Translations under genes and position numbers: made by a program
The notes under the pieces: generated by a model
What the model saw: only the letters and a program-made list of their open reading frames with translations
Databases searched by the model: none
Told to the model about the DNA's origin: nothing
Shown: positions 49,777 through 58,231 of the stretch, in pieces
Position numbering within the stretch: position 1 is the first letter of the stretch
How the letters are laid out: each line of letters opens with the position of its first letter
Assembly (NCBI GenBank): GCA_903939845.1
Contig: CAJAIJ010000050.1
Coordinates: 1 to 64,000, forward strand
Direction: 5' to 3'
Length of the DNA: 64,000 nucleotides
DNA from: an uncultured Solirubrobacterales bacterium
GTDB lineage: Bacteria; Actinomycetota; Thermoleophilia; Solirubrobacterales; 70-9

Positions 49777-51151
49777 ACGGAGAGACAGGAGGAGGGGGCG
49801 TCGATCGGCTCGGCGCCCGGAGTCCGGCAAGACGACATCGCGCCGGTCGAACAGCAGGGCCGAGACGGTCAAGAGCGTTCGGGCCAAGGCCCGCAAGCAG
49901 GCACCCCCGATCGAATACAGCATCCTCCTCACCGCGACCGTGATGCTGATCGCGTTCGGAGCCGTGATGATCTTCTCGGCATCCTCGACCGCAACGATCC
50001 TGAGGGACGGCGGCCTCAGCGCGAGCGTTTCCTTCCTCACCATGACTCTGATCGCAACCGTGATCGGTCTGGTCGGCCTCTTTCTCGCCTCCCGGCTGCC
50101 GCTGGACAGAGTCAGGGGCCTGACACCGATAATCCTCGGCGGCACTCTGGTCCTGTTGCTGGTCGTCCTTGCCGTCGGTCAGACGGTCAACGGAACCAGG
50201 GGCTGGCTCTCGGTCGGTCCGATCCAGATCCAGCCGGCCGAATTCCTGAAGATCGCGATCGTCCTGTACGGAGCTCACCTCTTCGCGAACCGCCCTGACC
50301 GACTGCACTCGATCAGGGAGCTCGCGCCGTACATCGGGATGACCGGCCTGGCCTGTCTGCTCGTACTGATCCAGCCCGACATGGGAAGCGCGCTCATCGT
50401 CGTCGCGGCGGCAACGATCACCCTCATCGTGGCCGGCGCCAAGATCAGGGACCTGGCCCTCGTCGGTGCCTCTCTCGTTCCCGCCGCCCTCCTCTTCGCG
50501 ATCGTGAGTCCGGAGAGACGCGAGCGTCTCCTGACCTTCCTCGACCCTTCCGCGGACCCGACCGGAGCCGGCTACCAGGTAACCCAGGCTGCGATTGCGA
50601 TCGGGTCTGGGGGCATCGGAGGGGTCGGCATCGGCAACAGCATCCAGAAGGCGCTCTACCTGCCGGAAGCCCACACCGACATGATCCTGGCGGTGATCGG
50701 TGAGGAGTACGGCATGTTCGGCATCTTCCTGCTGGTCGGTGTGTTCGGGGCTCTCGCCTTTGCCGGCTTTCGGATAGCCAAGGAGGCACGAGACGATTAC
50801 GGGAGGATTCTGGCTGCAGGTCTTACCGGGCTGATCATCTTCCAGGCCTCTCTGAACATGTACGCAGTGATGGGTCTGGCGCCGCTTACCGGGGTTCCGC
50901 TGCCGTTCGTCTCCTATGGCAACAACAGCCTCGTCCTGATGCTGATCGCGGTCGGCCTGATCCTCAACGTGGCTCGGGGCGGAGCGCTCTCGGGCTCGTC
51001 CGGGAGGAGAGCCGGTGGTGGTGCGAGACTGAGGGTGATCCAGGGTGAGAAGTCGACCTCCAGAAACGGAAAGGCAGTCAGAAGTGCCTCGGGCACTGAT
51101 CGCGGCCGGCGGCACGGCGGGGCACGTCGTGCCGGCCCTCGCCGTGGCTGA
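49769..51151 (+). CDS. ftsW: Peptidoglycan glycosyltransferase FtsW (SEDS family)
   Basis: A 460-residue membrane enzyme from ATG 49769. A long basic cytoplasmic head (about 1-50, rich in Arg/Lys) precedes about ten TM helices. SEDS motifs: NGTRGWLSVGPIQIQPAEFLKIAIVLY, LIQPDMGSALIVVAAATI, YQVTQAAIAIGSGGIGGVGIGNSIQKALYLPEAHTDMILAVIGEEYG and LTGVPLPFVSYGNNSLVLMLIAVGLILNV. A basic C-terminal tail runs 68 bases into murG. It polymerises septal glycan with FtsI. Confidence 0.95.
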   Translation: MPERRDRRRGRRSARRPESGKTTSRRSNSRAETVKSVRAKARKQAPPIEYSILLTATVMLIAFGAVMIFSASSTATILRDGGLSASVSFLTMTLIATVIGLVGLFLASRLPLDRVRGLTPIILGGTLVLLLVVLAVGQTVNGTRGWLSVGPIQIQPAEFLKIAIVLYGAHLFANRPDRLHSIRELAPYIGMTGLACLLVLIQPDMGSALIVVAAATITLIVAGAKIRDLALVGASLVPAALLFAIVSPERRERLLTFLDPSADPTGAGYQVTQAAIAIGSGGIGGVGIGNSIQKALYLPEAHTDMILAVIGEEYGMFGIFLLVGVFGALAFAGFRIAKEARDDYGRILAAGLTGLIIFQASLNMYAVMGLAPLTGVPLPFVSYGNNSLVLMLIAVGLILNVARGGALSGSSGRRAGGGARLRVIQGEKSTSRNGKAVRSASGTDRGRRHGGARRAGPRRG

Positions 51152-52172
51152 TCGGCTCCGTTCGAAGGGCTTCGAGGTGACCTTCGCCGGAGCCCGGGGT
51201 CGGACCGAGGCCGAGCTCGTGCCCCGGGCCGGATACCCGATCGACCTGCTGGATCTCGCAGGGATCGACCGGCGAAACCCGGTGAAGGCGGCCCGTGCGG
51301 CCGGCCTCGCCGCGATGGCCGTCCCGGGAGCGAGGAAGATCCTCCGAGACCGCAGGCCCGACGTGGTGATGGGCGGAGGAGGGTTCGTGGCCGGGCCGGC
51401 AGGCCTGGCGGCCATCACGCTCGGGATTCCGCTCGTCCTGACGGAGGCCGACCGGCATCTCGGGTTGGCTAATCGTCTGCTGAAGGGCAGGGCCGACGTC
51501 CTCTGCCTGGCCTTCGACTCCCCGGGGGTCTCGGGGCCCAACGTGGTCGTGACCGGGCGGCCGGTCGAGAAGGCCGTGCTCGACGGAGATCGCGATCGGG
51601 CTCGCAGCCGCTTCGGGATCGGGGAGGGCAGAAAGTGTCTGCTGATCGTGGGCGGGAGCCTCGGAGCCCGTTCGATCAACCGGGTTGCGGTCGAGGCCTT
51701 CGCCGATCCTGCGAGTCGGGACTTCGACGTGATCCAGATCTCGGGAGTCAGGGACCACCCGGAGGTCGGGGATCTGTTGGCATCTGCCGGCGACCCGGTC
51801 GGCTACACACTGCTCGAGTACGAGCCAGACCTCGGAGACTGTCTCGCCGCGGCAGATCTCGTCCTCGGCAGGTCCGGTGGATCGGTCTTCGAACTCGCGG
51901 CCACCGGAACGCCAGCGATCCTCGTCCCGTATCCCCACGCCACCGGCGACCACCAGACTTCGAATGCCGAGTGGATGGCCTCGGCCGGAGCCGCAGTGAT
52001 CGTCGCCGACGACGACCTCGATCCCGTCGGGCTGAAGGCGCTGGCCTCCGATCTGCTCGATGACGACGAGCGGCTGCGCGACATGGCGGCGGCGTCCTCT
52101 TCGCTGGCCCGGCCCGATGCGGCCGAGCATGTGGCCGATCTCGTCGCCGACGCGGCGGGGGTGGCGAGTTGA
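51084..52172 (+). CDS. murG: Lipid II synthase MurG (GlcNAc transferase)
   Basis: A 362-residue GT28-type enzyme. The start at GTG 51084 puts the N-terminus at PRALIAAGGTAGHVVPALAVADRL, matching the family's first glycine loop (here GGTAGH). GTG 51045 would add 13 unlikely residues. Later motifs: MGGGGFVAGPAGLAAITLGIPLVLTEADRHLGLANRLL, IVGGSLGARSINRV, and the sugar-nucleotide site DLVLGRSGGSVFELAATGTPAILVPYPHATGDHQTSNAEWMASAGAA. It adds GlcNAc to lipid I on the cytoplasmic face. The 68-base overlap with ftsW is the longest in the cluster. Confidence 0.95.
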   Translation: MPRALIAAGGTAGHVVPALAVADRLRSKGFEVTFAGARGRTEAELVPRAGYPIDLLDLAGIDRRNPVKAARAAGLAAMAVPGARKILRDRRPDVVMGGGGFVAGPAGLAAITLGIPLVLTEADRHLGLANRLLKGRADVLCLAFDSPGVSGPNVVVTGRPVEKAVLDGDRDRARSRFGIGEGRKCLLIVGGSLGARSINRVAVEAFADPASRDFDVIQISGVRDHPEVGDLLASAGDPVGYTLLEYEPDLGDCLAAADLVLGRSGGSVFELAATGTPAILVPYPHATGDHQTSNAEWMASAGAAVIVADDDLDPVGLKALASDLLDDDERLRDMAAASSSLARPDAAEHVADLVADAAGVAS

Positions 52173-53491
52173 CCGGGTCCGACTGGACCGGTCGGCGACT
52201 CCACCTGATCGGGGTTGGCGGAGCCGGGATGAGCGGCCTGGCCGTCGTCTGTCGCGCTCTCGGCTGTGAGGTGACCGGGTCCGACCGATCCGATTCGACC
52301 TACCTCGAGCGAGTGCGCTCAGCCGGCGTCGAAGTCGTGATCGGCCATGACGAGTCGAACCTCCCCGAGGGGGCGGAGGTCGTGGTTTCGAGTGCCATCT
52401 CCGAGGACAACCCCGAGCTGGCTGCGGCCCGGAAGGCCGGGGTTGCTGTCCTGCACAGGTCCGATCTGCTGGCCGAGATATGTCGCGATCGCCAGGTGAT
52501 CGCGGTCGCCGGAACCCACGGCAAGACGACGACGACGGCGATGATCGCCTGGGCCCTGGCCGGGACGGGAAGGCCTTTCGGTTTCTTCGTGGGCGGAGAG
52601 GTGCCGGAGCTGGGCCCCGATGGTTCCTCTGCCAACTCGGGATGGTCGGACGAAGGACCGATCGTGGTCGAGGCCGACGAAAGCGATGGCAGCTTCCTCC
52701 GGCTCGAACCATCGGTTGCCGTCGTTACGAATCTCGAGATGGATCACCACGCGAACTGGTCCGGCATGGCCGAGCTGAAGGCGGCATTCTCGGATTTCGT
52801 GGGACGAGCGGAGGTGGCCGTGGTTCCCTCCGGGGATCCCGCATGCGAGGGCCTCGCTTCGGAAGGCGTCGAGGTCGTGCCGTTCTCGGCCTCCGGACCT
52901 GGCCCGTCGGATCTCGAGCTCAAGGTGCCCGGGCTACACAATCTTCTGAACGCCAGAGCCGCCCTCGCCGCCCTGATCGGGGCCGGAGAGGACCCCGACC
53001 GCTGCGCCGCCGCCCTGGCCACTTTCCCTGGTGTCGCCAGGAGACTCGAATACAAGGGCGATGCGATGGGGGCCGCCGTCTACGACGACTATGCCCATCA
53101 TCCGACCGAGGTGGCCGCCTCGATCGAAGCCCTGCGCTCCATCGGTCCGGAACGGGTGGTCGTGGTCTTCCAGCCGCACCTCTACTCACGGACCAAGGCC
53201 TTCGCTGCCGAGTTCGGAAGAGCGCTGGCCGCTGCCGACCGTGCCGTCGTGATGGACGTCTACCCGGCGAGGGAGGTCCCCGAGGGTCCCTTCGAGGGTG
53301 TTAGCGGACTGGATGTCCTGCGAGCGACGGCCGACAGCAACGGCGGGAGGCAGACCGTCTGGGCGCCCGACCTCGAGACTGCCCGACGGGCAGTCGAACG
53401 ATTCGTCGAGCCCGGTGCGGTGGTGGTCACGATGGGAGCTGGCGACGTCACGACTCTCTCCGACTCGCTGGTGGCGGGCGGGCGATCGTGA
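52169..53491 (+). CDS. murC: UDP-MurNAc:L-alanine ligase
   Basis: A 440-residue Mur ligase from TTG 52169 (TTGA overlap with murG). Motifs: LHLIGVGGAGMSGLAVVCRALGCEVTGSD at the N-terminus, P-loop VAGTHGKTTTTAMIAWAL, VVEADESDGSFLRLEPSVAVVTNLEMDHHANW and YDDYAHHPTEVAASIEALR, RVVVVFQPHLYSRTKAF. It adds the first residue, L-Ala, to UDP-MurNAc. Placed after murG and before murB as in many bacteria. Confidence 0.96.
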   Translation: MTGSDWTGRRLHLIGVGGAGMSGLAVVCRALGCEVTGSDRSDSTYLERVRSAGVEVVIGHDESNLPEGAEVVVSSAISEDNPELAAARKAGVAVLHRSDLLAEICRDRQVIAVAGTHGKTTTTAMIAWALAGTGRPFGFFVGGEVPELGPDGSSANSGWSDEGPIVVEADESDGSFLRLEPSVAVVTNLEMDHHANWSGMAELKAAFSDFVGRAEVAVVPSGDPACEGLASEGVEVVPFSASGPGPSDLELKVPGLHNLLNARAALAALIGAGEDPDRCAAALATFPGVARRLEYKGDAMGAAVYDDYAHHPTEVAASIEALRSIGPERVVVVFQPHLYSRTKAFAAEFGRALAAADRAVVMDVYPAREVPEGPFEGVSGLDVLRATADSNGGRQTVWAPDLETARRAVERFVEPGAVVVTMGAGDVTTLSDSLVAGGRS

Positions 53492-54423
53492 CCCAGCGAC
53501 CCGAAATCGTCGAGGTCGACCATCCGCTCTGGCGGTTGACCACCGTCAGGACCGGTGGTGACGCCGATTTCTTCGCCAAGCCCGAGTCGGTAGACCAGCT
53601 CGTCGAACTGCTGGCATGGGCCGAGACGGAGGCAGTCGCGGTCGGGATCATCGGCTCCGGCTCGAACCTGCTCGTTTCCGATCAGGGCTTCCGGGGCCTG
53701 GCTCTGAAGCTGGCCGGCCCCTTGACGGATATCGAACACCAGGGAACCAGGGTGATCTGCGGAGGTGGAGCCAGGCTGCCCTCCGCTGCCGCGAAGAGCG
53801 CCGGATGGGGGCTCACGGGACTCGAGTTCGGAATCAATATCCCCGGGACGGCGGGAGGGGCCGTTCGCATGAACGCCAACGCCTACGGCGGTCGACTGGC
53901 CGACGTGCTCGAGGAGGTCGAGGTCTGCGACGGCAATGGAGTCCGTTCCCTGAGTCCGGATGAACTCGGCTTCGGGTATCGGAGCTCTGCGCTCGGGTCC
54001 GGGCAGATCGTCTCCGGGGTCACCTTCCAGCTAGCTCCGGACGAACCGGAGACGATCAAGGAGAGATTGGCCGAAATGCGGGCCTGGAGACGTGAGGCCC
54101 AGCCATCGGGGATCAAGACCTTCGGCTCCACCTTCAAGAACCCGGACGACCCTGCGGCCGACGGGCGGAGCGCAGGGCAGCTGCTCGACCTCGCCGGGTG
54201 CAGGGGCCTGACGGTGGGAGGGGCGCGTCTGTCGGAGAAGCACGCCAACTTCATCGAAAACATGGGCGAGGCGACGACGGCCGACGTGATCGCGGTCATG
54301 GCGGCCGGTTCGGACCGGGTTCGGACCGAGTTCGGAGTCGAGCTCGAGCCCGAGGTGCAGGTCCTCGGGGAAGTCGATTGGCCCTTCCCCCGGGTGTCCG
54401 GCGACGATGGAGGCCTGAACTGA
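53488..54423 (+). CDS. murB: UDP-N-acetylenolpyruvoylglucosamine reductase
   Basis: A 311-residue FAD enzyme from GTG 53488. It reduces UDP-GlcNAc-enolpyruvate to UDP-MurNAc. Motifs: TVRTGGDADFFAKP, GIIGSGSNLLVSDQGFRGL, LEFGINIPGTAGGAVRMNANAYGG, YRSSALGSGQIVSGVTFQLAP, and GSTFKNPDD with the catalytic Ser, then SEKHANFIENMGEAT. The compact type II layout (no extra loop insertion) is present. Stop at 54421-54423 overlaps the next start as CTGA. Confidence 0.95.
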   Translation: MTQRPEIVEVDHPLWRLTTVRTGGDADFFAKPESVDQLVELLAWAETEAVAVGIIGSGSNLLVSDQGFRGLALKLAGPLTDIEHQGTRVICGGGARLPSAAAKSAGWGLTGLEFGINIPGTAGGAVRMNANAYGGRLADVLEEVEVCDGNGVRSLSPDELGFGYRSSALGSGQIVSGVTFQLAPDEPETIKERLAEMRAWRREAQPSGIKTFGSTFKNPDDPAADGRSAGQLLDLAGCRGLTVGGARLSEKHANFIENMGEATTADVIAVMAAGSDRVRTEFGVELEPEVQVLGEVDWPFPRVSGDDGGLN

Positions 54424-55199
54424 CTCCCAGGGGCTCGACATCCGCGGTGAAGGGCGCCGCCGAGAAGCTGCAGCGACGTCAGCGAGGTAGACGGCGGGCG
54501 GCCGTCGTTCTGCTGGCGCTGCTCCTGTTGGCGGTGGCCCTCGTGGCGACCTGGTTCCTCTGGTTTCGCGACAGCTCCGTGGTCTCCATCCAGGAGGTCC
54601 GGGTGGTCGGCCTCCAGGAACTGGGCGAGGAAGGCGACGCCGAAGAGATCGAACAGGCGGCCAGGGCGAGCGTTGGCGGAATGACCACGCTCAATGCCAG
54701 CGAGAGCGACCTGGAGAGTGACCTGTCGGTATTCCCCCGGGTCTCTGGCGTCGAGATCGACACCGACTTTCCCTCGGCCGCAACGGTCGCTATCTCGGTC
54801 CGGGGAGACGGTTCGGTCCTCGGGGAAGGTAGCCAGGCGCTCCTGATCGCGGACGACGGCACGATTCTCGGGAGCGCCGAGGGGGTGGAGGGGGATCTGC
54901 CGGCCCTCGAGGGAGATCGCCCCGCCGCCGACGCGACCCGTCTCGAGGGCCCGGACCTCTCGAAGGCCCTCGTGCTCGGCGCGGTCCCCGCGGAGATCAG
55001 GCCATTCGTGGTCAGTGCCTCGAGTGGTGAGCAGGGGATAGAGGTCGCACTGACCAACGGCCTGACCCTGGTCTTCGGAGACGACTCGAAGGCGGAGGCC
55101 AAGTGGCGGGCCGCCGCATCGGTCATCGCAGATCCCGAGTTGAGCGGGGCGACTTCGATCGACCTCAGCTATCCGCTGAGGCCCGCTGTCCGATTTTGA
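54420..55199 (+). CDS. ftsQ: Division protein FtsQ, probable CTG start
   Basis: A 259-residue single-pass protein. CTG 54420 is favoured as start: it makes a CTGA overlap with murB and has GGAGG at 54409-54413 with six-base spacing. The alternative GTG 54447 has only a weak, distant AGGGG. A basic head (about 1-32), one TM helix (VVLLALLLLAVALVATWFLWF, about 33-53), then a POTRA domain (about 60-130: VSIQEVRVVGLQELGEEGDAEEIEQAAR..LNASESDLESDLSVFPRVSGVEIDTDFPSAATVAISVRG) and a beta domain. It bridges cytosolic FtsZ-ring assembly and septal wall enzymes. Confidence 0.83.
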   Translation: MTPRGSTSAVKGAAEKLQRRQRGRRRAAVVLLALLLLAVALVATWFLWFRDSSVVSIQEVRVVGLQELGEEGDAEEIEQAARASVGGMTTLNASESDLESDLSVFPRVSGVEIDTDFPSAATVAISVRGDGSVLGEGSQALLIADDGTILGSAEGVEGDLPALEGDRPAADATRLEGPDLSKALVLGAVPAEIRPFVVSASSGEQGIEVALTNGLTLVFGDDSKAEAKWRAAASVIADPELSGATSIDLSYPLRPAVRF

Positions 55200-55222
55200 G
55201 GATTCGACCCCGAGAGCCGTGA

Positions 55223-55267
55223 GGGGAATCGCGCCGGCCCGTAGTCCGGTGGGCCGGCGATTCTCCC
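55223..55267 (+). terminator. Large GC-rich hairpin after ftsQ
   Basis: CGCCGGCCC (55232-55240) pairs perfectly with GGGCCGGCG (55251-55259) around a 10-base loop, and after a two-base bulge the stem extends through GGGAATC and ATTCTCCC. There is no T-run. It may be a terminator of the type without a U-tract, separating the mur/ftsQ transcript from ftsZ. Confidence 0.55.
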
Positions 55268-55310
55268 GAGCGCCAGCGCGATTCCTGGCGATTTCCGACC
55301 CTTCGATATA

Positions 55311-55415
55311 CCTCGACCAAAGGTTGAGGGTTGCCAAACCTTCAAGTAAAACTTGAGAGTTTGAGCCTGAAGGATGTCTTTCGCTCGTTGACAGATCGTG
55401 CGAAATCGCCTACTT
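55311..55415 (+). promoter_or_regulatory. ftsZ promoter with two upstream inverted repeats
   Basis: A strong promoter, TTGACA (55387-55392), 17-base spacer, TACTTT (55410-55415), predicts a start near 55422 and a 127-base leader. Upstream lie two inverted repeats: CCTCGACC-AAA-GGTTGAGG (55311-55329, one mismatch) and AACCTTCAAG-TAAAA-CTTGAGAGTT (55337-55361, two mismatches). They look like operators for a dimeric regulator. The other 135 bases before ftsZ (55416-55548) show no gene. Confidence 0.7.
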
Positions 55416-55548
55416 TGGGCCATCTTCATCGCTTCCGAGGGGTCATCGTCCAACCCTGGACTCAGGCTGGAGGGCCTGCGGACCCCGGAGGAAGAGCTTC
55501 AAGGATTGCTTCAACCCAAGGCTTCGACAGAACAGGACCCGAAAGACA

Positions 55549-56628
55549 ATGGAGAACACTTACCTCGCCGTGATCAAGGTTGTCGGCTGCGGCGGAGGCG
55601 GCACCAACGCCATCAGTCGAATGATCGACGCCGGAGTGCGCGGTGTCGAGTTCATCGCGATCAACACCGATGCCCAGGCACTTCAGAAGTCTGAGGCCGA
55701 TGTCAAGATCTCGATCGGTCAGGAGTTGACCCGCGGACTGGGAGCAGGCGGCAGGCCCGAGGTCGGTGCCGGTGCTGCGGCAGAGAGCAGGGACGAGATC
55801 AAGGAGGCCCTGAAGGGGGCCGACATGGTCTTCGTAACGGCCGGCGAGGGCGGAGGCACGGGCACGGGCTCAGCTCCGGTCATCGCCGAGATCGCCAAAG
55901 AGGAGATCGGCGCCCTGACGGTCGGTGCAGTGACCAAGCCCTTCGAGTTCGAGGGCAAGAAGCGGATGCAGCAGGCGATGGAGGGAATCGAGCGCCTTCG
56001 CAATCACGTGGACACCCTGATCATCGTTCCCAACGAGAAGCTTCTCCAGGCGGTCGAGAGGCGCACGACGATGATCGAGGCCTTCCAGATGGCTGACGAC
56101 ATTCTGCGTCAGGGCGTTCAGGGGATCACTGACCTGATCACGATCCCGGGATTGATCAATCTCGACTTCGCCGACGTTCGGACGATCATGCGCGACGCCG
56201 GTTCCGCCCTGATGGGGATCGGGACCGGCCAGGGCGAGAGCAGGGCGATCGAGGCGGCCAAGGCCGCGATCACTTCGCCCCTGATCGAAGAGTCGATCAC
56301 CGGCGCCACCGGCATGCTCCTCAACATCACCGGACCGGAAGACCTCGGCCTCTTCGAGGTCAACGAGGCGGCTCAGCTGATTCAGGAAGAAGCCGACCGT
56401 GACGCCAACATCATCTTCGGCTCCGTGGTCGACCAGTCGATGGTCGACGAGGTCCGGGTGACCGTTATCGCGACCGGTTTCGAGGGCTTCGAGCTGTTGG
56501 CCAGGTCCCCGCAGCGGGTCAGGCGGCGGTATGAGAGCACCAAGAGGGTTCCGGCCGACGAGAAGGACCTTCGCGATCTCGAAGTCCCGGATTCCGACAT
56601 CGAAGTGCCGCCCTTCCTCAGGGACTGA
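55549..56628 (+). CDS. ftsZ: Cell division GTPase FtsZ
   Basis: A 359-residue tubulin homologue from ATG 55549. GTP-binding residues: [18 protein letters not shown] (about 9-26), the tubulin signature [10 protein letters not shown] (101-110) and the T7 loop ([11 protein letters not shown]) are all present. The spacer is very short, and the C-terminal peptide [10 protein letters not shown] matches the conserved FtsA/SepF-binding tail. FtsZ polymerises into the division ring. No ftsA lies in the cluster, as in other actinobacteria, and the usual downstream ylmF/sepF neighbours are absent here. Confidence 0.98.
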   Translation: MENTYLAVIKVVGCGGGGTNAISRMIDAGVRGVEFIAINTDAQALQKSEADVKISIGQELTRGLGAGGRPEVGAGAAAESRDEIKEALKGADMVFVTAGEGGGTGTGSAPVIAEIAKEEIGALTVGAVTKPFEFEGKKRMQQAMEGIERLRNHVDTLIIVPNEKLLQAVERRTTMIEAFQMADDILRQGVQGITDLITIPGLINLDFADVRTIMRDAGSALMGIGTGQGESRAIEAAKAAITSPLIEESITGATGMLLNITGPEDLGLFEVNEAAQLIQEEADRDANIIFGSVVDQSMVDEVRVTVIATGFEGFELLARSPQRVRRRYESTKRVPADEKDLRDLEVPDSDIEVPPFLRD

Positions 56629-56691
56629 GTCCCCCGAGCCATATGCCCTGACGGGCCTGCTGTCTGGCCGTTGGCAGCCGTCGCGCTGGCG

Positions 56692-56697
56692 TAGACT
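56692..56697 (+). promoter_or_regulatory. -10 element for a leaderless gcv transcript
   Basis: TAGACT is followed by six bases and then GTG 56704. A fair -35, TTGGCA (56671-56676), lies 15 bases upstream (GTTGGC gives 16). This promoter would drive gcvT independently of ftsZ. Confidence 0.5.
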
Positions 56698-56703
56698 CGC
56701 CGG

Positions 56704-57792
56704 GTGGAAGCGACCGGCCCCGAACCATCCAGAACGCCCCTGCACGGCGCGCACCTGGCGGCCGGAGGGCGCATGGTCGACTTCGCAGGCTGGGAGATGC
56801 CGATCCAGTACGACGGGATCCGCGAGGAGCACCTCGCAGTGCGGACCCACGTCGGGATGTTCGATGTCTCTCACATGGGCCGGATCGAGGTCGAGGGTCC
56901 GGCCGCGCTCGAGCTCCTGATGGCCGCCCTGACCAACGATGCCTCCCGCCTCGAGGTAGGTGAGGCTCAGTATTCGCTCCTCCTCGACGATTCCGGCGGA
57001 GTGATCGATGACCTGTTCCTCTATCGACTCGGCGGTGACCGGTTCCTGATCGTCACGAACGCTTCGAATCACCCGGATGATCTGGCCGAGATCGGATCTC
57101 TGGCCAGGGGGATGGACGTGTTCGTCAAGGATGTCTCGGACCGGTGGGCGATGATCGCGGTCCAGGGTCCGAACGCGCGGTCGACGGTCGGTGCCCTGCT
57201 CGGGATCGATCTCCCGCCCCGAAACAGGGTGATCGGAGAGAAGGTCGGCGGACGTGCAGCGCTCGTCTGCGGCACCGGATACACGGGCGAGGACGGGATC
57301 GAGCTGCTGGTCGATCCGGACGCCGCGACCGCGATCTGGGCCGAGATGCTCGACGCCGGCGTCGTTCCCTGCGGACTCGGGTCCAGGGACACCCTCAGGC
57401 TCGAGGCCTGCTTCCACCTGCACGGGAACGATCTCGATCGCGATACCGACCCGGTCGGTGCCGGGCTCGGCTGGGCCTGCAGGTCGGGCGGGGGCTATCG
57501 AGGCGGCGAGGTGGTCGAGCGCCTGAAGGCCGATGGTCCCGAGCGGCTCACGGTTCCGTTCGTGATCGATGGCGAAGGCATTCCCAGAAGCGGAAACCCG
57601 GTCCTCGATGGGGAGCGGATCGTGGGAGTGGTGACCAGTGGAACCTTTTCACCATCCCTGGAACAGGGGGTCGGCCTGGCGTCGGTGGAGACCGCCCTGG
57701 CCGAAGAGGGGACGGCCCTGGTGGTGGATGTGCGCGGGAAGCATCGGGACGCACGCGTATCCTCCAAGCCCCTGTATCCACCCCGTCGCTGA
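56704..57792 (+). CDS. gcvT: Glycine cleavage system T protein (aminomethyltransferase)
   Basis: A 362-residue tetrahydrofolate-dependent enzyme from GTG 56704. The N-terminus TPLHGAHLAAGGRMVDFAGWEMPIQYDGIREEHLAVRTHVGMFDVSHMG is the canonical GcvT start; later come DDLFLYRL, FLIVTNASN, ALVCGTGYTGEDGIELLVD, and a C-terminal domain with GVVTSGTFSPSLEQGVGLA. It takes the methylene group from the H-protein-bound intermediate, releasing ammonia and making methylene-THF. It opens the gcvT-gcvH-gcvPA-gcvPB cluster. Confidence 0.96.
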   Translation: MEATGPEPSRTPLHGAHLAAGGRMVDFAGWEMPIQYDGIREEHLAVRTHVGMFDVSHMGRIEVEGPAALELLMAALTNDASRLEVGEAQYSLLLDDSGGVIDDLFLYRLGGDRFLIVTNASNHPDDLAEIGSLARGMDVFVKDVSDRWAMIAVQGPNARSTVGALLGIDLPPRNRVIGEKVGGRAALVCGTGYTGEDGIELLVDPDAATAIWAEMLDAGVVPCGLGSRDTLRLEACFHLHGNDLDRDTDPVGAGLGWACRSGGGYRGGEVVERLKADGPERLTVPFVIDGEGIPRSGNPVLDGERIVGVVTSGTFSPSLEQGVGLASVETALAEEGTALVVDVRGKHRDARVSSKPLYPPRR

Positions 57793-57835
57793 GCCTGAGC
57801 CGCCAGCAGAGAAACCAGAGAAAGGGTTCCGTCGG

Positions 57836-58225
57836 ATGTCCGAACCGAGTTATCCGGAAGACCTCCTCTATCACCCCGAACACGACTGGGCCCGAATCGA
57901 TGGCTCAGAGGCCACGCTCGGGATCACCTGGTATGCCCAGGACTCACTCGGCGAGGTCGTCTTCTTCGACGGACCCCAGCCGGGCGACACGATCTCGAAG
58001 GACTCCCCTTACGCCGAGGTCGAGTCGGTCAAGGCGGTCTCTGACGTGATCGCTCCACTCTCGGGAGAGGTGATCGAGGTCAACCCCGACCTGGCCGATG
58101 CCCCCGAAGCCGTCAACGCCGATCCGTACGGCACGGGCTGGATGGTCCGGATCAGAATTGCCGATCCCGCCGAGGCCGAGGCCCTCATGGACGCGGCGGC
58201 CTACCGTGCGAGTCTGGAGGCCTGA
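57836..58225 (+). CDS. gcvH: Glycine cleavage system H protein
   Basis: A 129-residue lipoyl carrier from ATG 57836, with GAAAGGG upstream. Motifs: LLYHPEHDWARIDGSEATLGITWYAQDSLGEVVFFDGPQPGDTI and the lipoylation site in EVESVKAVSDVIAPLSGEV (the Lys of ESVK). The protein shuttles the aminomethyl group between P, T and L proteins. The gene lies 43 bases after gcvT and 6 before gcvPA. Confidence 0.96.
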   Translation: MSEPSYPEDLLYHPEHDWARIDGSEATLGITWYAQDSLGEVVFFDGPQPGDTISKDSPYAEVESVKAVSDVIAPLSGEVIEVNPDLADAPEAVNADPYGTGWMVRIRIADPAEAEALMDAAAYRASLEA

Positions 58226-58231
58226 GGGGCG

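Noticed and set aside
51084-51130. MurG first glycine loop GGTAGH instead of GGTGGH as a possible defect
   Set aside because: The position tolerates Ala or other small residues in the family, and all other MurG motifs are intact.
49457-51679. A 740-codon minus-strand frame across murD, ftsW and murG
   Set aside because: All three plus-strand genes have complete catalytic motifs; the antisense product is low-complexity Arg/Pro/Ser sequence.
56629-56703. Possible glycine riboswitch before gcvT
   Set aside because: Only 75 bases separate ftsZ and gcvT, too short for the aptamer, none of its conserved motifs is present, and the -10 suggests a leaderless transcript.
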